A stretch of 6,085 nucleotides of DNA from DASRJX01 sp035649235 (lineage in GTDB: Bacteria; Acidobacteriota; Polarisedimenticolia; Gp22-AA2): positions 1-6,085 of the forward strand of contig DASRJX010000165.1 in assembly GCA_035649235.1 (NCBI GenBank), in the 5' to 3' direction. Position numbers and translations under genes: made by a program. The notes under the pieces were generated by a model. It saw only the letters and a program-made list of their open reading frames with translations. It searched no databases and had not been told where the DNA came from. How positions within the stretch are numbered: the first letter of the stretch is position 1; every line of letters begins with the position of its first letter. Of the stretch, positions 1 through 6,085 are shown piece after piece.

Positions 1-1
1 T

Positions 2-3000
2 TCGAGCACCGAGACGCTCTTCCTGCAGCAGCCGGGTCTGCGCCATGCGCCGCTGCGCGGCGAGCCGGAAGCGACGGTGGTGCGGCGCGCCGCGGACGGC
101 GCCGTCTACTCGCGCACCGCCGCGACCTTCGACACGACCGACGCGCTGCCTCCGTTGCGCCATCTGCCGCTGCGGTCCGAGACGACGCTCTACGAATGGA
201 CCACGAACGACCCGCTGAGCCCTGCCTTTCTGAAGCGGACCGCCGTCTCCTGGTCGTATGTCTTCGACGAGACGAGCGGTCTGGACCGCGTCCTCGTGCA
301 GCGGATGGAGCGGCAGGAAGGGGACGCCGACGATCCTCTGGACGATCGCCTTGCGGTCGTGGACCTGGTCAGCAACCGGGAGGCGGACATCCAGGGCGCC
401 GCGGGCCCCGGCGCCTGGCTCCTGGAACAGCCCTGGCACCAGTCGGCGAGCGGTGCGGACGGTGTGGTGCTGGCGGAGAGCTGGACCTCCTACGACGGGG
501 GCGCGCCGGGACAGCCCGGTACGCGCGGCCTCGAGACGCGCGTCGAGCTCCGGGGTGGTCCGCCCGGGCCGGCCGGCGATCACGCGCCCGGCGATCCCGG
601 GAACTCCGTCGTGCTCAAGGCCTACGATCCGTTCGGCAACCTCGCCTCCGAGGTGGACCCTCTCGGGCGCGAGAGGCGGGTGGAGCGCGGGCTTCTCGAT
701 ACGACCTTCACCTTCCCCGATCGGGAGGTCGATCCGCTCGGCCGTGCCACGGAGCGCCACTTCGACGCGCGATCCGGGCTCCTGCTCCGCATCGTCGATC
801 CGAACGGCCGCGCCGCCGAGATCGAGTACGACAGCTTCGGCCGGCGCACGGCCGAGTGGGGGCCGCTCGATTCCGCCGCCCGGCCGACGGTGTCCTATCT
901 CCACGACTACACCCGGGTGCCGGCGCGCGTGGCGCGCTACGCGCGCGAGCAGAGCGGCCAGGGGGAGCCGGCCGGGACCGACGGCTGCGTCGAATCGAGC
1001 GCCTACTTCGACGGCCTCGGGAGGCTCGTCGAGGTCACGACGGAATCGGCCTCCGGTCGGATCGTGTCGCGCGCCGTGAGCTTCGACGCCGCCGGGCGGA
1101 TCGCCAGGGAGGTGGAGCCCTTCGCGTGGACCGCGGGGATCGAGATGGCGCCCCCGACCGCGGCGCCCTACGCGCGCACCCTGGCCTACGATGCCGCCGG
1201 CCGACTCGCGGCCACCACCAACGCGAGGGGGGAGACGGAGCGGCAGGAGTACCTGGCCTGGACCGTCGTCTCGACCGATCCGATGGGGCATCGGCGGACT
1301 GTCGAGCGCGACGCCTTCGGGCAGGTCCTGCGGGTGCAGGAGTTCGAAGGGACAGGCGACGGCGCCCTGCCCGTCCCGCCCGCGACCTACGCGCACGACG
1401 CGGCCGGTCGCCTGGTGAGTCTGACCGATCCTCGCGGGACGACGATTCACCTTCAGTACGACGCGCAGGGACGCAGGACGGGGCTCGACGATCCGCATGC
1501 CGGCTCGTGGAGGTACGCCTACGACGCGAAAGGCAACCTCATCGAGGAGACCGACCCGATGGGGCGCACCACGACCCTGCGTTACGACGCGCTCGACCGC
1601 CTCATTCTGAAGACCCTCGCCGACGGCGAGGCCTTCACCTGGCGCTACGACGAGGGGGGCGCGGCGATGGACGCTTTGGGCCGGCTCACCACGGTTGTCG
1701 ACCGCACCGGCATGGTCCGCTTCACGCACGACGCGATGGGACGCGTGGTCTTCTCCTGGCGCTCGACCTTCGGCGCCCTCCACGGCGCGCGCTCCACCTA
1801 CGACGCCATGGGGCGCCTCACCTCGCGCACGCTGCCCGGAGGCAACCGGGCCGACTACGCCTACGACGGCGGCGGCGAGCTGGCTGCGGTGCTGCCGTTC
1901 GTCACCCGGATCGCGCACAACGAGCGCGGCCAGACGACGGAGACGGTCTACGCGGGCGGGGCGCGCGCGCAGCGGGACTACGATCCTCCGACCGGACGTC
2001 CGGTCGCCCTGCGGGTCACGGGCCCCGCCGGGGAGCAGCTCTTCGAGCAGACGAGCACCTTCGACGCGGACGGGCTGCTCGCCGCGCGGACCGATCTCAC
2101 CGACCCCGACCGGCCTGTCTCGCAGTCCTACGCCTACGACGGCCGCCACCGCCTGGTCGAGGCTTCGGGGCCCGGCGGGACCCTGGGCTACGCTTACGAC
2201 GACGCGGGCACCCTGACCCTCAAGGAAGGCGTGACGTTCGAGCGCGACGACGCGCTCCACCCCCAGTGGATCACGCGCACCAGTCAGGGCGAGAGCCTGA
2301 CCTACGATGCCGCCGGGAACTGCCTCGCCGCGGTCTCCCCTCACGGCCAGCACAGCATGACCTACGACCTGCGCGGCCGGATGATCCGCGTCACCGATCC
2401 GCAGCAAGGACTCGTCGTGAGCACCGACTACGATGCCGAAGGCCGCCCAGTGCGCGAAGTCACGGATCGGCCGGGAGCCCGCTCGGTCGTCATCTGGCCG
2501 ATGCGGGAGGTGGAGGTGCGCGACGGCCGCAGGACGCTGCACCATTACGCCGGCGCCGCACGGATCGCCACCATCGATCCCGACGGCGGCGTCTTCTTCC
2601 CGATCCTGGATCACCTCGGGAGCGCGCGGATCGTCCTCGACAATCAGGGACGGGTCGCCTACCGCGCCTCCTACAGCCCCTACGGCGACCCGGTCCAGGG
2701 AGGCATGGAGGATCCGGTCACCGGGTTCCGCTTCGCGGAGGCCCGCCGCGACGGGAGCGGACTCCTGCAGATGGGTTGGCGGCACTACGATCCGGCCCTG
2801 GGGCGCTTCCTGGAGCCGGACCCGATCCTCGCCTCCCCCTTCGACCCACAGTCCCTCAACCGTTACGCCTACGCCCGCGACAACCCGGTCAACCTGACCG
2901 ATCGAGACGGCCGGAGCCCCCTCGCTGCGATCCTCTTCTGGGGGGCGCTCTTCCTTCTCGACCGCAACACGCGCGAGGACGTCGGCGCGTCGGTGGCGCT

Positions 3001-3778
3001 GACGGCGGCCAGCATCCTCCTGACCGGCGCCCTCGGCCCGGGCCCGGCCGCTGGCTTCGCGGCGCTCAAGGCCTCGGTCCCGGCGCTGTACGCCGCGGCC
3101 GCCAGCACGGTCCTTCTCGATTCCGCGCTCGGCGAGGGGATCGCGGGCTCGTACGCCCTGCTCCTGCAGGACCTCGGGCTTTCGGAGCGCGGGGCGCAGA
3201 CCACGGCGCGCCTCGCCACGTCGTGGTTCCTGAACTCATCGCTGCAGCGCGGCTTCGCCCGGCTGCAGGCCCCCCTCGGAAGCGTCGGGCCGGGGGAGAG
3301 CCTCGGGAATCGCAGCAGCGTCGACGCGGCGCTCGCGGAGCGCGGCATCGACCCGGGAAGCCTCGGCAACCCGACGTCCGACGCCTACGGGACGACCTTG
3401 GCCGCGAGAGCCGGAGCGGACGGGAGACCTCCCGAGTTGGAGGAGTTCCGGACGCTCGTCGACTCCTCCGGCCGGGTCATCGGCGTCTACGGCGTGCGCG
3501 ACCTGGGCCCGCTCTTCGATCACGGGGCGGTCGGCCTTCTGGGCACCGGCGCCCCGCCGGCCGTCACGCAACCGCACTTCGCCTACGCCATCGGCGGCGT
3601 CTCGACCCAGCAGGTGGCGCGCGACCTGTTCGCCGCCGGCTACTCCGGGAGCCTGTTCACCCTGACCGGGCGCGGCTCCGACCTCCTGATCGAGTTCGTC
3701 TTCGGCCCCTACGGGGGCGGGCTCGCCTATGGGCTCGGCGCTGCGCGATCCGAACCCGCCTCGGGAGGCGGTCCCTGA
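2..3778 (+). CDS. RHS/YD-repeat protein, SpvB/Tc-toxin-like, 5' partial
   Basis: The frame is open from the window edge (first full codon at 2) to TGA at 3776-3778, giving 1258 residues. The GTG at 77 is not a believable start, because the 25 codons before it continue the same domain. Residues 1-207 (including LRGEPEATVV and LLEQPWHQS) resemble the middle region of SpvB/TcB toxin-complex proteins. Residues 208 to about 823 hold around twenty YD repeats (AYDPFGNL, TYDAMGRLTSR, TYDAAGNCL). Residues 870-971 are the RHS-associated core. Residues 972-1258 are a tail of unknown function. In known RHS and TcB-TcC proteins, YD repeats form a hollow beta-cage that encloses a C-terminal polypeptide, and the protein is exported or delivered to target cells. 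The missing N-terminus probably carries a signal peptide and an SpvB or propeller domain (inference). The stop overlaps the start of the next gene, so the two are probably co-translated. The RHS assignment is very secure. Toxin function is not, and a non-toxic cell-surface or wall-associated YD protein is the main alternative. Confidence 0.95.
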   Translation, partial: SSTETLFLQQPGLRHAPLRGEPEATVVRRAADGAVYSRTAATFDTTDALPPLRHLPLRSETTLYEWTTNDPLSPAFLKRTAVSWSYVFDETSGLDRVLVQRMERQEGDADDPLDDRLAVVDLVSNREADIQGAAGPGAWLLEQPWHQSASGADGVVLAESWTSYDGGAPGQPGTRGLETRVELRGGPPGPAGDHAPGDPGNSVVLKAYDPFGNLASEVDPLGRERRVERGLLDTTFTFPDREVDPLGRATERHFDARSGLLLRIVDPNGRAAEIEYDSFGRRTAEWGPLDSAARPTVSYLHDYTRVPARVARYAREQSGQGEPAGTDGCVESSAYFDGLGRLVEVTTESASGRIVSRAVSFDAAGRIAREVEPFAWTAGIEMAPPTAAPYARTLAYDAAGRLAATTNARGETERQEYLAWTVVSTDPMGHRRTVERDAFGQVLRVQEFEGTGDGALPVPPATYAHDAAGRLVSLTDPRGTTIHLQYDAQGRRTGLDDPHAGSWRYAYDAKGNLIEETDPMGRTTTLRYDALDRLILKTLADGEAFTWRYDEGGAAMDALGRLTTVVDRTGMVRFTHDAMGRVVFSWRSTFGALHGARSTYDAMGRLTSRTLPGGNRADYAYDGGGELAAVLPFVTRIAHNERGQTTETVYAGGARAQRDYDPPTGRPVALRVTGPAGEQLFEQTSTFDADGLLAARTDLTDPDRPVSQSYAYDGRHRLVEASGPGGTLGYAYDDAGTLTLKEGVTFERDDALHPQWITRTSQGESLTYDAAGNCLAAVSPHGQHSMTYDLRGRMIRVTDPQQGLVVSTDYDAEGRPVREVTDRPGARSVVIWPMREVEVRDGRRTLHHYAGAARIATIDPDGGVFFPILDHLGSARIVLDNQGRVAYRASYSPYGDPVQGGMEDPVTGFRFAEARRDGSGLLQMGWRHYDPALGRFLEPDPILASPFDPQSLNRYAYARDNPVNLTDRDGRSPLAAILFWGALFLLDRNTREDVGASVALTAASILLTGALGPGPAAGFAALKASVPALYAAAASTVLLDSALGEGIAGSYALLLQDLGLSERGAQTTARLATSWFLNSSLQRGFARLQAPLGSVGPGESLGNRSSVDAALAERGIDPGSLGNPTSDAYGTTLAARAGADGRPPELEEFRTLVDSSGRVIGVYGVRDLGPLFDHGAVGLLGTGAPPAVTQPHFAYAIGGVSTQQVARDLFAAGYSGSLFTLTGRGSDLLIEFVFGPYGGGLAYGLGAARSEPASGGGP
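623..2470 (+). repeat. YD-repeat array (RHS shell)
   Basis: At the protein level this stretch contains about twenty degenerate copies of the motif YD-x2-G-R-L with spacers of about 20-30 residues. Examples are AYDAAGRLAATT, HDAAGRLVSLTD, YDAQGRRTGLDD, TYDAMGRLTSR and DYDAEGRPVREV. Several are followed by DPxGR (VDPLGR, VDPNGR, TDPMGR), as in the classical RHS repeat. The copies differ strongly from each other at DNA level, so this is an ancient protein repeat and not a recent tandem duplication. In solved RHS and TcC structures these strands spiral into a closed cocoon. The outer boundaries given are approximate. Confidence 0.9.
2609..2914 (+). other. RHS repeat-associated core domain
   Basis: The segment carries the hallmarks of the RHS core in order: DHLGSARIVLD (from residue 870), YSPYGDPV, TGFRFAEARRDGSGLLQMGW, HYDPALGRFLEPDP (YD at 929-930, DP at 940-941), LNRYAYARDNPVNLTD and a terminal DRDGR (967-971). 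In characterised RHS proteins this core caps the cage and acts as an aspartyl autoprotease that releases the C-terminal polypeptide at a DPxGL-type motif. Here that motif reads DRDGR, so the usual proline and the leucine at the cleavage position are replaced. Self-cleavage is therefore uncertain. Confidence 0.92.
2915..3775 (+). other. Variable C-terminal tail of the RHS protein, unknown fold
   Basis: These 287 residues (972-1258 of the partial protein) follow the RHS core, where polymorphic toxins carry their effector domain. The tail opens with hydrophobic stretches (SPLAAILFWGALFLL, and an Ala/Leu-rich segment at about residues 993-1053) that could be one to three membrane or pretoxin helices. 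A polar alpha/beta-looking region of about 200 residues follows. It contains the H-rich blocks FDHGAVGLLG and TQPHFAYAIGGVS, then QQVARDLFAAGYSG and a Gly-rich end (FGPYGGGLAYGLGA). I do not recognise a nuclease, deaminase, ADP-ribosyltransferase or protease signature. It could be a novel effector, a membrane-interacting segment or a structural cap. Confidence 0.6.
3763..3777 (+). promoter_or_regulatory. Ribosome-binding site and CTG start overlapping the RHS stop
   Basis: GGGAGG lies at 3763-3768, followed by a 6-nt spacer and then CTG at 3775-3777, which is in frame with the dockerin gene. The CTG shares bases with the RHS stop, forming CTGA at 3775-3778 in the manner of the common ATGA overlap. 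There is no ATG or GTG in this frame between the upstream RHS-coding shadow and GTG at 3976. That GTG would delete the signal peptide and has no properly spaced ribosome-binding site. This site decides the start call and suggests translational coupling. Confidence 0.65.
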
Positions 3779-3909
3779 GCCGTAGAGAGACATCGACCTG
3801 GCGCCCTCCCGGGGCGCCGCGGCCGTCCCGCCCATCCTCCCGCGGGGCGGCCGCGTTCGTTCTCGCGAGTCTCGGCCTGCTCTTCCTCACCGCGGCCGAT
3901 CTCCGCGCC
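3775..3909 (+). other. Signal peptide of the dockerin protein
   Basis: An unusually long, Arg- and Pro-rich n-region of about 23 residues precedes the hydrophobic core AAAFVLASLGLLFLTAA. Cleavage could fall after TAA (residue 41) or after LRA (residue 45). An SRRE near the N-terminus recalls a twin-arginine motif, but the hydrophobic residues expected after it are absent and it lies about 20 residues from the core, so Sec export is more likely. No cysteine sits at a lipobox position. Confidence 0.75.
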
Positions 3910-5895
3910 GGCTGGCGGGTTATCGAGGCAACCGACGGCAGGCTCCTGTGCACCGGACGCAGCGGCAGGAGGCTGGTGCGCGCCGTCGTGCCCGACGGGG
4001 ACGGAGGGTTCCTGGCCGTCACGCAGGATCCGATGGTCGATCCGGTCAACCCGCCCGACGGCGGCACGGACATCGGCCTCATCCATCTGGACGCCGGCCT
4101 CTCCCCCCTCTCGGTCCACGACGGCCCCGGCGGCGACGACCCGTGCGGCGCCCTCCTCGTCGGCGGCTACGCCCGCCAGACGCCAGCCCAGGTTCTCCCG
4201 GCCGGCGGCTCGACGTTCCTTCTCACCGGCGAGGAGCGCGGCTTCGAACCGGCGGATGGCCCGCCGCGGGTCTTCGTGCAGAAGTTCGACGACGCCGGCC
4301 GCGGGCTCCTCGGCGAGGCCCCTCTCTTCCCCGCGGACCCTCAGGTCGAGAGCGCGGACCCCTTCGCCACGCTCGACGGAACGGGAGGGTTCCTCGTCGG
4401 CTGGCAGCGCGGCCCCCCGATCGATGCGGGGACCGGGTCCGGCGGCGCCGTCGCGTCGGTCCTCGTGCAGCGTTTCGACGCTCTCGGATCGCCCGCCTGG
4501 CCCGCCCCCGTGCAGGTCTCCCTCGTGGGCGCCACGCCCGTCACCACGGAGGCGCGGATGGTCACAGACGGCGACGACGGCGCCTATCTCACCTGGAGCG
4601 AGCGGCGTGACGGCGAGGCGCGCAACCTGCCGCAGCCGCGCCTGCAGCGGGTCGCGGCCGACGGACGTCCGCTCTTCGCCGCGGGCGGCGTGCGGATCGA
4701 TCCGCTGCGCGACGTCCTGCCGCGCGTCGTGCTGGTCCCGGACCCGCGTGGCGTGATCGCGGTCTACGCGGCCGACCGCATCCGGGCGCAGCTGTTCTCC
4801 CCCACCGCCGGGCGCCTCTGGGGCGACGGGGGCGTGGTTGTCTCCTCTCCCGAGGCCGGGAGTCCCGCGGGCGAGCTGGACGCGAGCGAGGCGCCCGACG
4901 GCAGCCTGTACGTCACCTGGATCGAGACCCGCGACGGACGCGAGCGGATCCTCGCGCGCCGGCTCCGGCGCGATGGGACCCTGCCCTGGCCCGCGCCCGT
5001 GACGCTGGCCACCGACCGGCTCGGGGCGTTCGCGCGGGCGCAGGCGGTCCTGGGCGACGGCTCCCTCGCGCTCGTCCTGCCGGCCGTCGCCGACGATGTC
5101 CCGGGCGACACCGGGAACCTGGACGCCCAGGCGGTCGACCTGCGCGGCCGCGTCAAAGCGCCGCCCGAAGGCGCGCCTCTCTGCCGCGCCGCCGGCCTGC
5201 AATACGCCGGCCGTGTCTTCGCCCCGCCCGGCGCGCCAGCCAGCGCTCCGGCTTGGCCCGACTCGCGGACGCCCCCCATGTCGCCTCCTCCCGTCTCCCT
5301 CTCACCGCCGCCGCCCGCCGAGGCCTTGTTCATCTGGTCCGACGCGCGCCCCGGTTCCGGCGTCTCCGGATCGGACGGCTTCTTCGTCCAGCGCCTGCTG
5401 TTCTCCTCCGCACCCACCTTGCTCCTCTTGCCTCAGCCGGTGACGGCCCGCCAGTCGGAGGCCGGTGTCCTCGACCTCCAGGGAGACGATCTACAGCCCG
5501 GTCTGTCGGTCGATCTCGGCCCCGGGATCGTGGTGACCGGGATCGAGGCGACCCCGATCGCGGCCGACGGTCCCGGCGACCGTCTGCGGATCCAATTCGC
5601 GGTCGACCCTGGTGCTGCGATCGGCACGCGCCCGCTCGACCTCCTCAACCCCGACGGATCGCGCGCCGCCGTCCCGGATGTCCTGACGATCGTCCTGGAC
5701 GAGAGGCGGATCGATATCGACAGGAATGGCCGCGCCGACGGCTTCGATCTCGCGGTGCTCGCGGCGTCCTTCGGCCGCGGCCGGGACGAGCCCGGATACG
5801 CACAGGAGGCCGATTTCGACGGCAGCGGCGCCGTCGACGGCTACGACCTCGCCCTCCTGGCGGCGAGATTCGGCTCGCGGATCGAGCCGGGATGA
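3775..5895 (+). CDS. Secreted beta-propeller-like protein with C-terminal type I dockerin
   Basis: This is a 706-residue protein, starting at a CTG chosen for its ribosome-binding site, its CTGA overlap with the RHS gene and the signal peptide it preserves. Domains in order are: an Arg-rich n-region (1-23) and hydrophobic h-region (about 24-41), with cleavage near TAA-D or LRA-G; seven blade-like repeats of about 50-65 residues (68 to about 480), typified by DGDDGAYLTWSERRDG and LQRVAADGRPLF; a Pro-rich linker (483-515); a further blade-like strand pair (516-543); a probable Ig/IPT-like beta domain (547 to about 640); and a two-motif dockerin (647-700). It is predicted to be exported and held at the surface or in an extracellular complex through a cohesin partner, as dockerins do. 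No catalytic motif is visible, so a binding or adhesion role is inferred. The frame stays open far upstream inside the RHS gene, but that part is Arg/Pro-rich and is an antiphase shadow. The domain architecture is clear, while the exact start and the biological role are not. Confidence 0.85.
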   Translation: MSRRETSTWRPPGAPRPSRPSSRGAAAFVLASLGLLFLTAADLRAGWRVIEATDGRLLCTGRSGRRLVRAVVPDGDGGFLAVTQDPMVDPVNPPDGGTDIGLIHLDAGLSPLSVHDGPGGDDPCGALLVGGYARQTPAQVLPAGGSTFLLTGEERGFEPADGPPRVFVQKFDDAGRGLLGEAPLFPADPQVESADPFATLDGTGGFLVGWQRGPPIDAGTGSGGAVASVLVQRFDALGSPAWPAPVQVSLVGATPVTTEARMVTDGDDGAYLTWSERRDGEARNLPQPRLQRVAADGRPLFAAGGVRIDPLRDVLPRVVLVPDPRGVIAVYAADRIRAQLFSPTAGRLWGDGGVVVSSPEAGSPAGELDASEAPDGSLYVTWIETRDGRERILARRLRRDGTLPWPAPVTLATDRLGAFARAQAVLGDGSLALVLPAVADDVPGDTGNLDAQAVDLRGRVKAPPEGAPLCRAAGLQYAGRVFAPPGAPASAPAWPDSRTPPMSPPPVSLSPPPPAEALFIWSDARPGSGVSGSDGFFVQRLLFSSAPTLLLLPQPVTARQSEAGVLDLQGDDLQPGLSVDLGPGIVVTGIEATPIAADGPGDRLRIQFAVDPGAAIGTRPLDLLNPDGSRAAVPDVLTIVLDERRIDIDRNGRADGFDLAVLAASFGRGRDEPGYAQEADFDGSGAVDGYDLALLAARFGSRIEPG
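3976..5403 (+). repeat. Beta-propeller-like blade repeats in the dockerin protein
   Basis: Seven diverged protein repeats start near residues 68, 136, 192, 257, 314, 366 and 419, and a possible eighth starts near 516 after a Pro-rich linker. The shared pattern is DGxGGxxVxW-(variable loop)-VxVQRxDxxGxPLW-PAPVxV. Clear examples are FLVGWQRG with VLVQRFDALGSPAW, YLTWSERRDG with LQRVAADGRPLF, YVTWIETRDGRERI with LARRLRRDGTLPW, and FIWSDARPG with FFVQRLL. This matches the repeat style of secreted bacterial propeller proteins. The blade number and the boundaries are estimates. Confidence 0.65.
5713..5874 (+). other. Type I dockerin domain
   Basis: Two EF-hand-like motifs lie 33 residues apart, at 5713-5775 (DIDRNGRADGFDLAVL) and 5812-5874 (DFDGSGAVDGYDLALL). 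Each has the calcium-ligand pattern at positions 1, 3, 5, 9 and 12 (D-D-N-D-D and D-D-S-D-D), Gly at 6 and a following amphipathic helix ending in FG. Positions 10-11, which influence cohesin choice in clostridial dockerins, are GF and GY. The domain is at the extreme C-terminus, as is typical. No cohesin is encoded in the window. Confidence 0.93.
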
Positions 5896-5916
5896 CGGCG
5901 CCCGCCAGGCCCGCGG

Positions 5917-6085
5917 ATGAAGCGCGTGCCCGCGCAGCGGATCGAGGTCGGAATCACGCTCGATCCAGAGCTTGAGGGCCCGTCCCGCCTGAGTGCTTTT
6001 CTCCAGGCAGTCCAGGGGCTTGAGGCGATTGTCCTCGCTGCCTCGACCAACCTACAGCCGCCGCCATCTGTGCCCCGTGCAGCCT
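5917..6085 (+). CDS. Hypothetical protein, 3' partial
   Basis: An open frame starts at ATG 5917, 21 nt after the dockerin gene's stop, and runs off the window edge after 56 codons. It begins MKRVPAQRIEVGITLDPEL and continues with an amphipathic segment, LSAFLQAVQGLEAIVLAAS. The composition is normal for a protein, without the Arg/Pro excess of shadow frames, and about 70 percent of its codons end in G or C. No signal peptide or known domain is visible. The ribosome-binding site is weak, so GTG 5926 or coupling from the upstream gene is possible. It is probably the next gene of the same transcription unit. A chance open frame cannot be excluded at this length. Confidence 0.5.
   Translation, partial: MKRVPAQRIEVGITLDPELEGPSRLSAFLQAVQGLEAIVLAASTNLQPPPSVPRAA

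Noticed and set aside
77..79. GTG 77 as the start of the RHS protein
   Set aside because: The frame is open back to the window edge and the preceding 25 codons read as part of the same Tc-like domain, so the gene is simply truncated by the window.
196..3774. Long plus-strand open frame upstream of and in phase with the dockerin gene
   Set aside because: Its translation here is Arg/Pro/Gly-rich low-complexity protein out of phase with an unmistakable RHS coding frame. It is open only because stop codons are rare at this GC content.
3976..3978. GTG 3976 as the start of the dockerin protein
   Set aside because: It would remove the signal peptide, and the AGGAGG in front of it (3967-3972) is only 3 nt away, too close for a normal ribosome-binding site.
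3727..5202. 491-residue minus-strand open frame opposite the dockerin gene
   Set aside because: It has biased Arg/Ala/Gly/Asp composition with no recognisable domain, while the plus strand carries a signal peptide, repeats and an intact dockerin.
5892..5975. 27-residue frame starting at the ATGA overlap with the dockerin stop
   Set aside because: It is short, Arg/Ala-rich and overlaps the more protein-like frame starting at 5917.
5896..5990. Possible terminator after the dockerin gene
   Set aside because: The GC-rich sequence can pair weakly, but there is no stable hairpin followed by a T-run, and a further frame begins 21 nt downstream.
5841..6050. 69-residue minus-strand open frame at the right edge
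   Set aside because: It overlaps the dockerin domain and the 5917 frame, and has shadow-like Arg/Ser/Pro-rich composition with no recognisable features.

Overview
The window is very GC-rich. It is fully occupied by three same-strand reading frames with a strong G/C third-position bias. The protein types (a giant RHS/YD-repeat protein, and a secreted repeat protein ending in a non-cellulosomal dockerin) fit a high-GC free-living bacterium such as an Acidobacteriota, myxobacterial or related environmental lineage. This is inference from style, because no rRNA or marker gene is present.

Layout. (1) Positions 2-3778, plus strand: the C-terminal 1258 residues of an RHS/YD-repeat protein whose N-terminus lies upstream of the window. 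It begins with a segment resembling the middle region of SpvB/TcB-type toxin-complex proteins. About twenty YD repeats follow, then a canonical RHS repeat-associated core, then a 287-residue tail of unknown function that starts with hydrophobic helices. (2) Positions 3775-5895, plus strand: a 706-residue secreted protein whose best start is a CTG overlapping the RHS stop codon (CTGA), with a GGGAGG ribosome-binding site 6 nt upstream. It has a signal peptide, 7-8 beta-propeller-like repeats, a Pro-rich linker, a probable Ig-like domain and a type I dockerin with both calcium-loop motifs intact. (3) Positions 5917-6085, plus strand: the open start of a further frame running off the window edge, function unknown.

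The three frames look like one transcription unit. The 4-base overlap suggests translational coupling of the RHS protein and the dockerin protein, so they may act together at or outside the cell surface. No classical small immunity gene follows the RHS gene, which argues against a standard interbacterial polymorphic toxin-immunity pair, although the tail could still be an effector. No RNA genes, insertion sequences, CRISPR arrays, convincing promoters or terminators were seen. No stretch over 300 bases lacks a gene.
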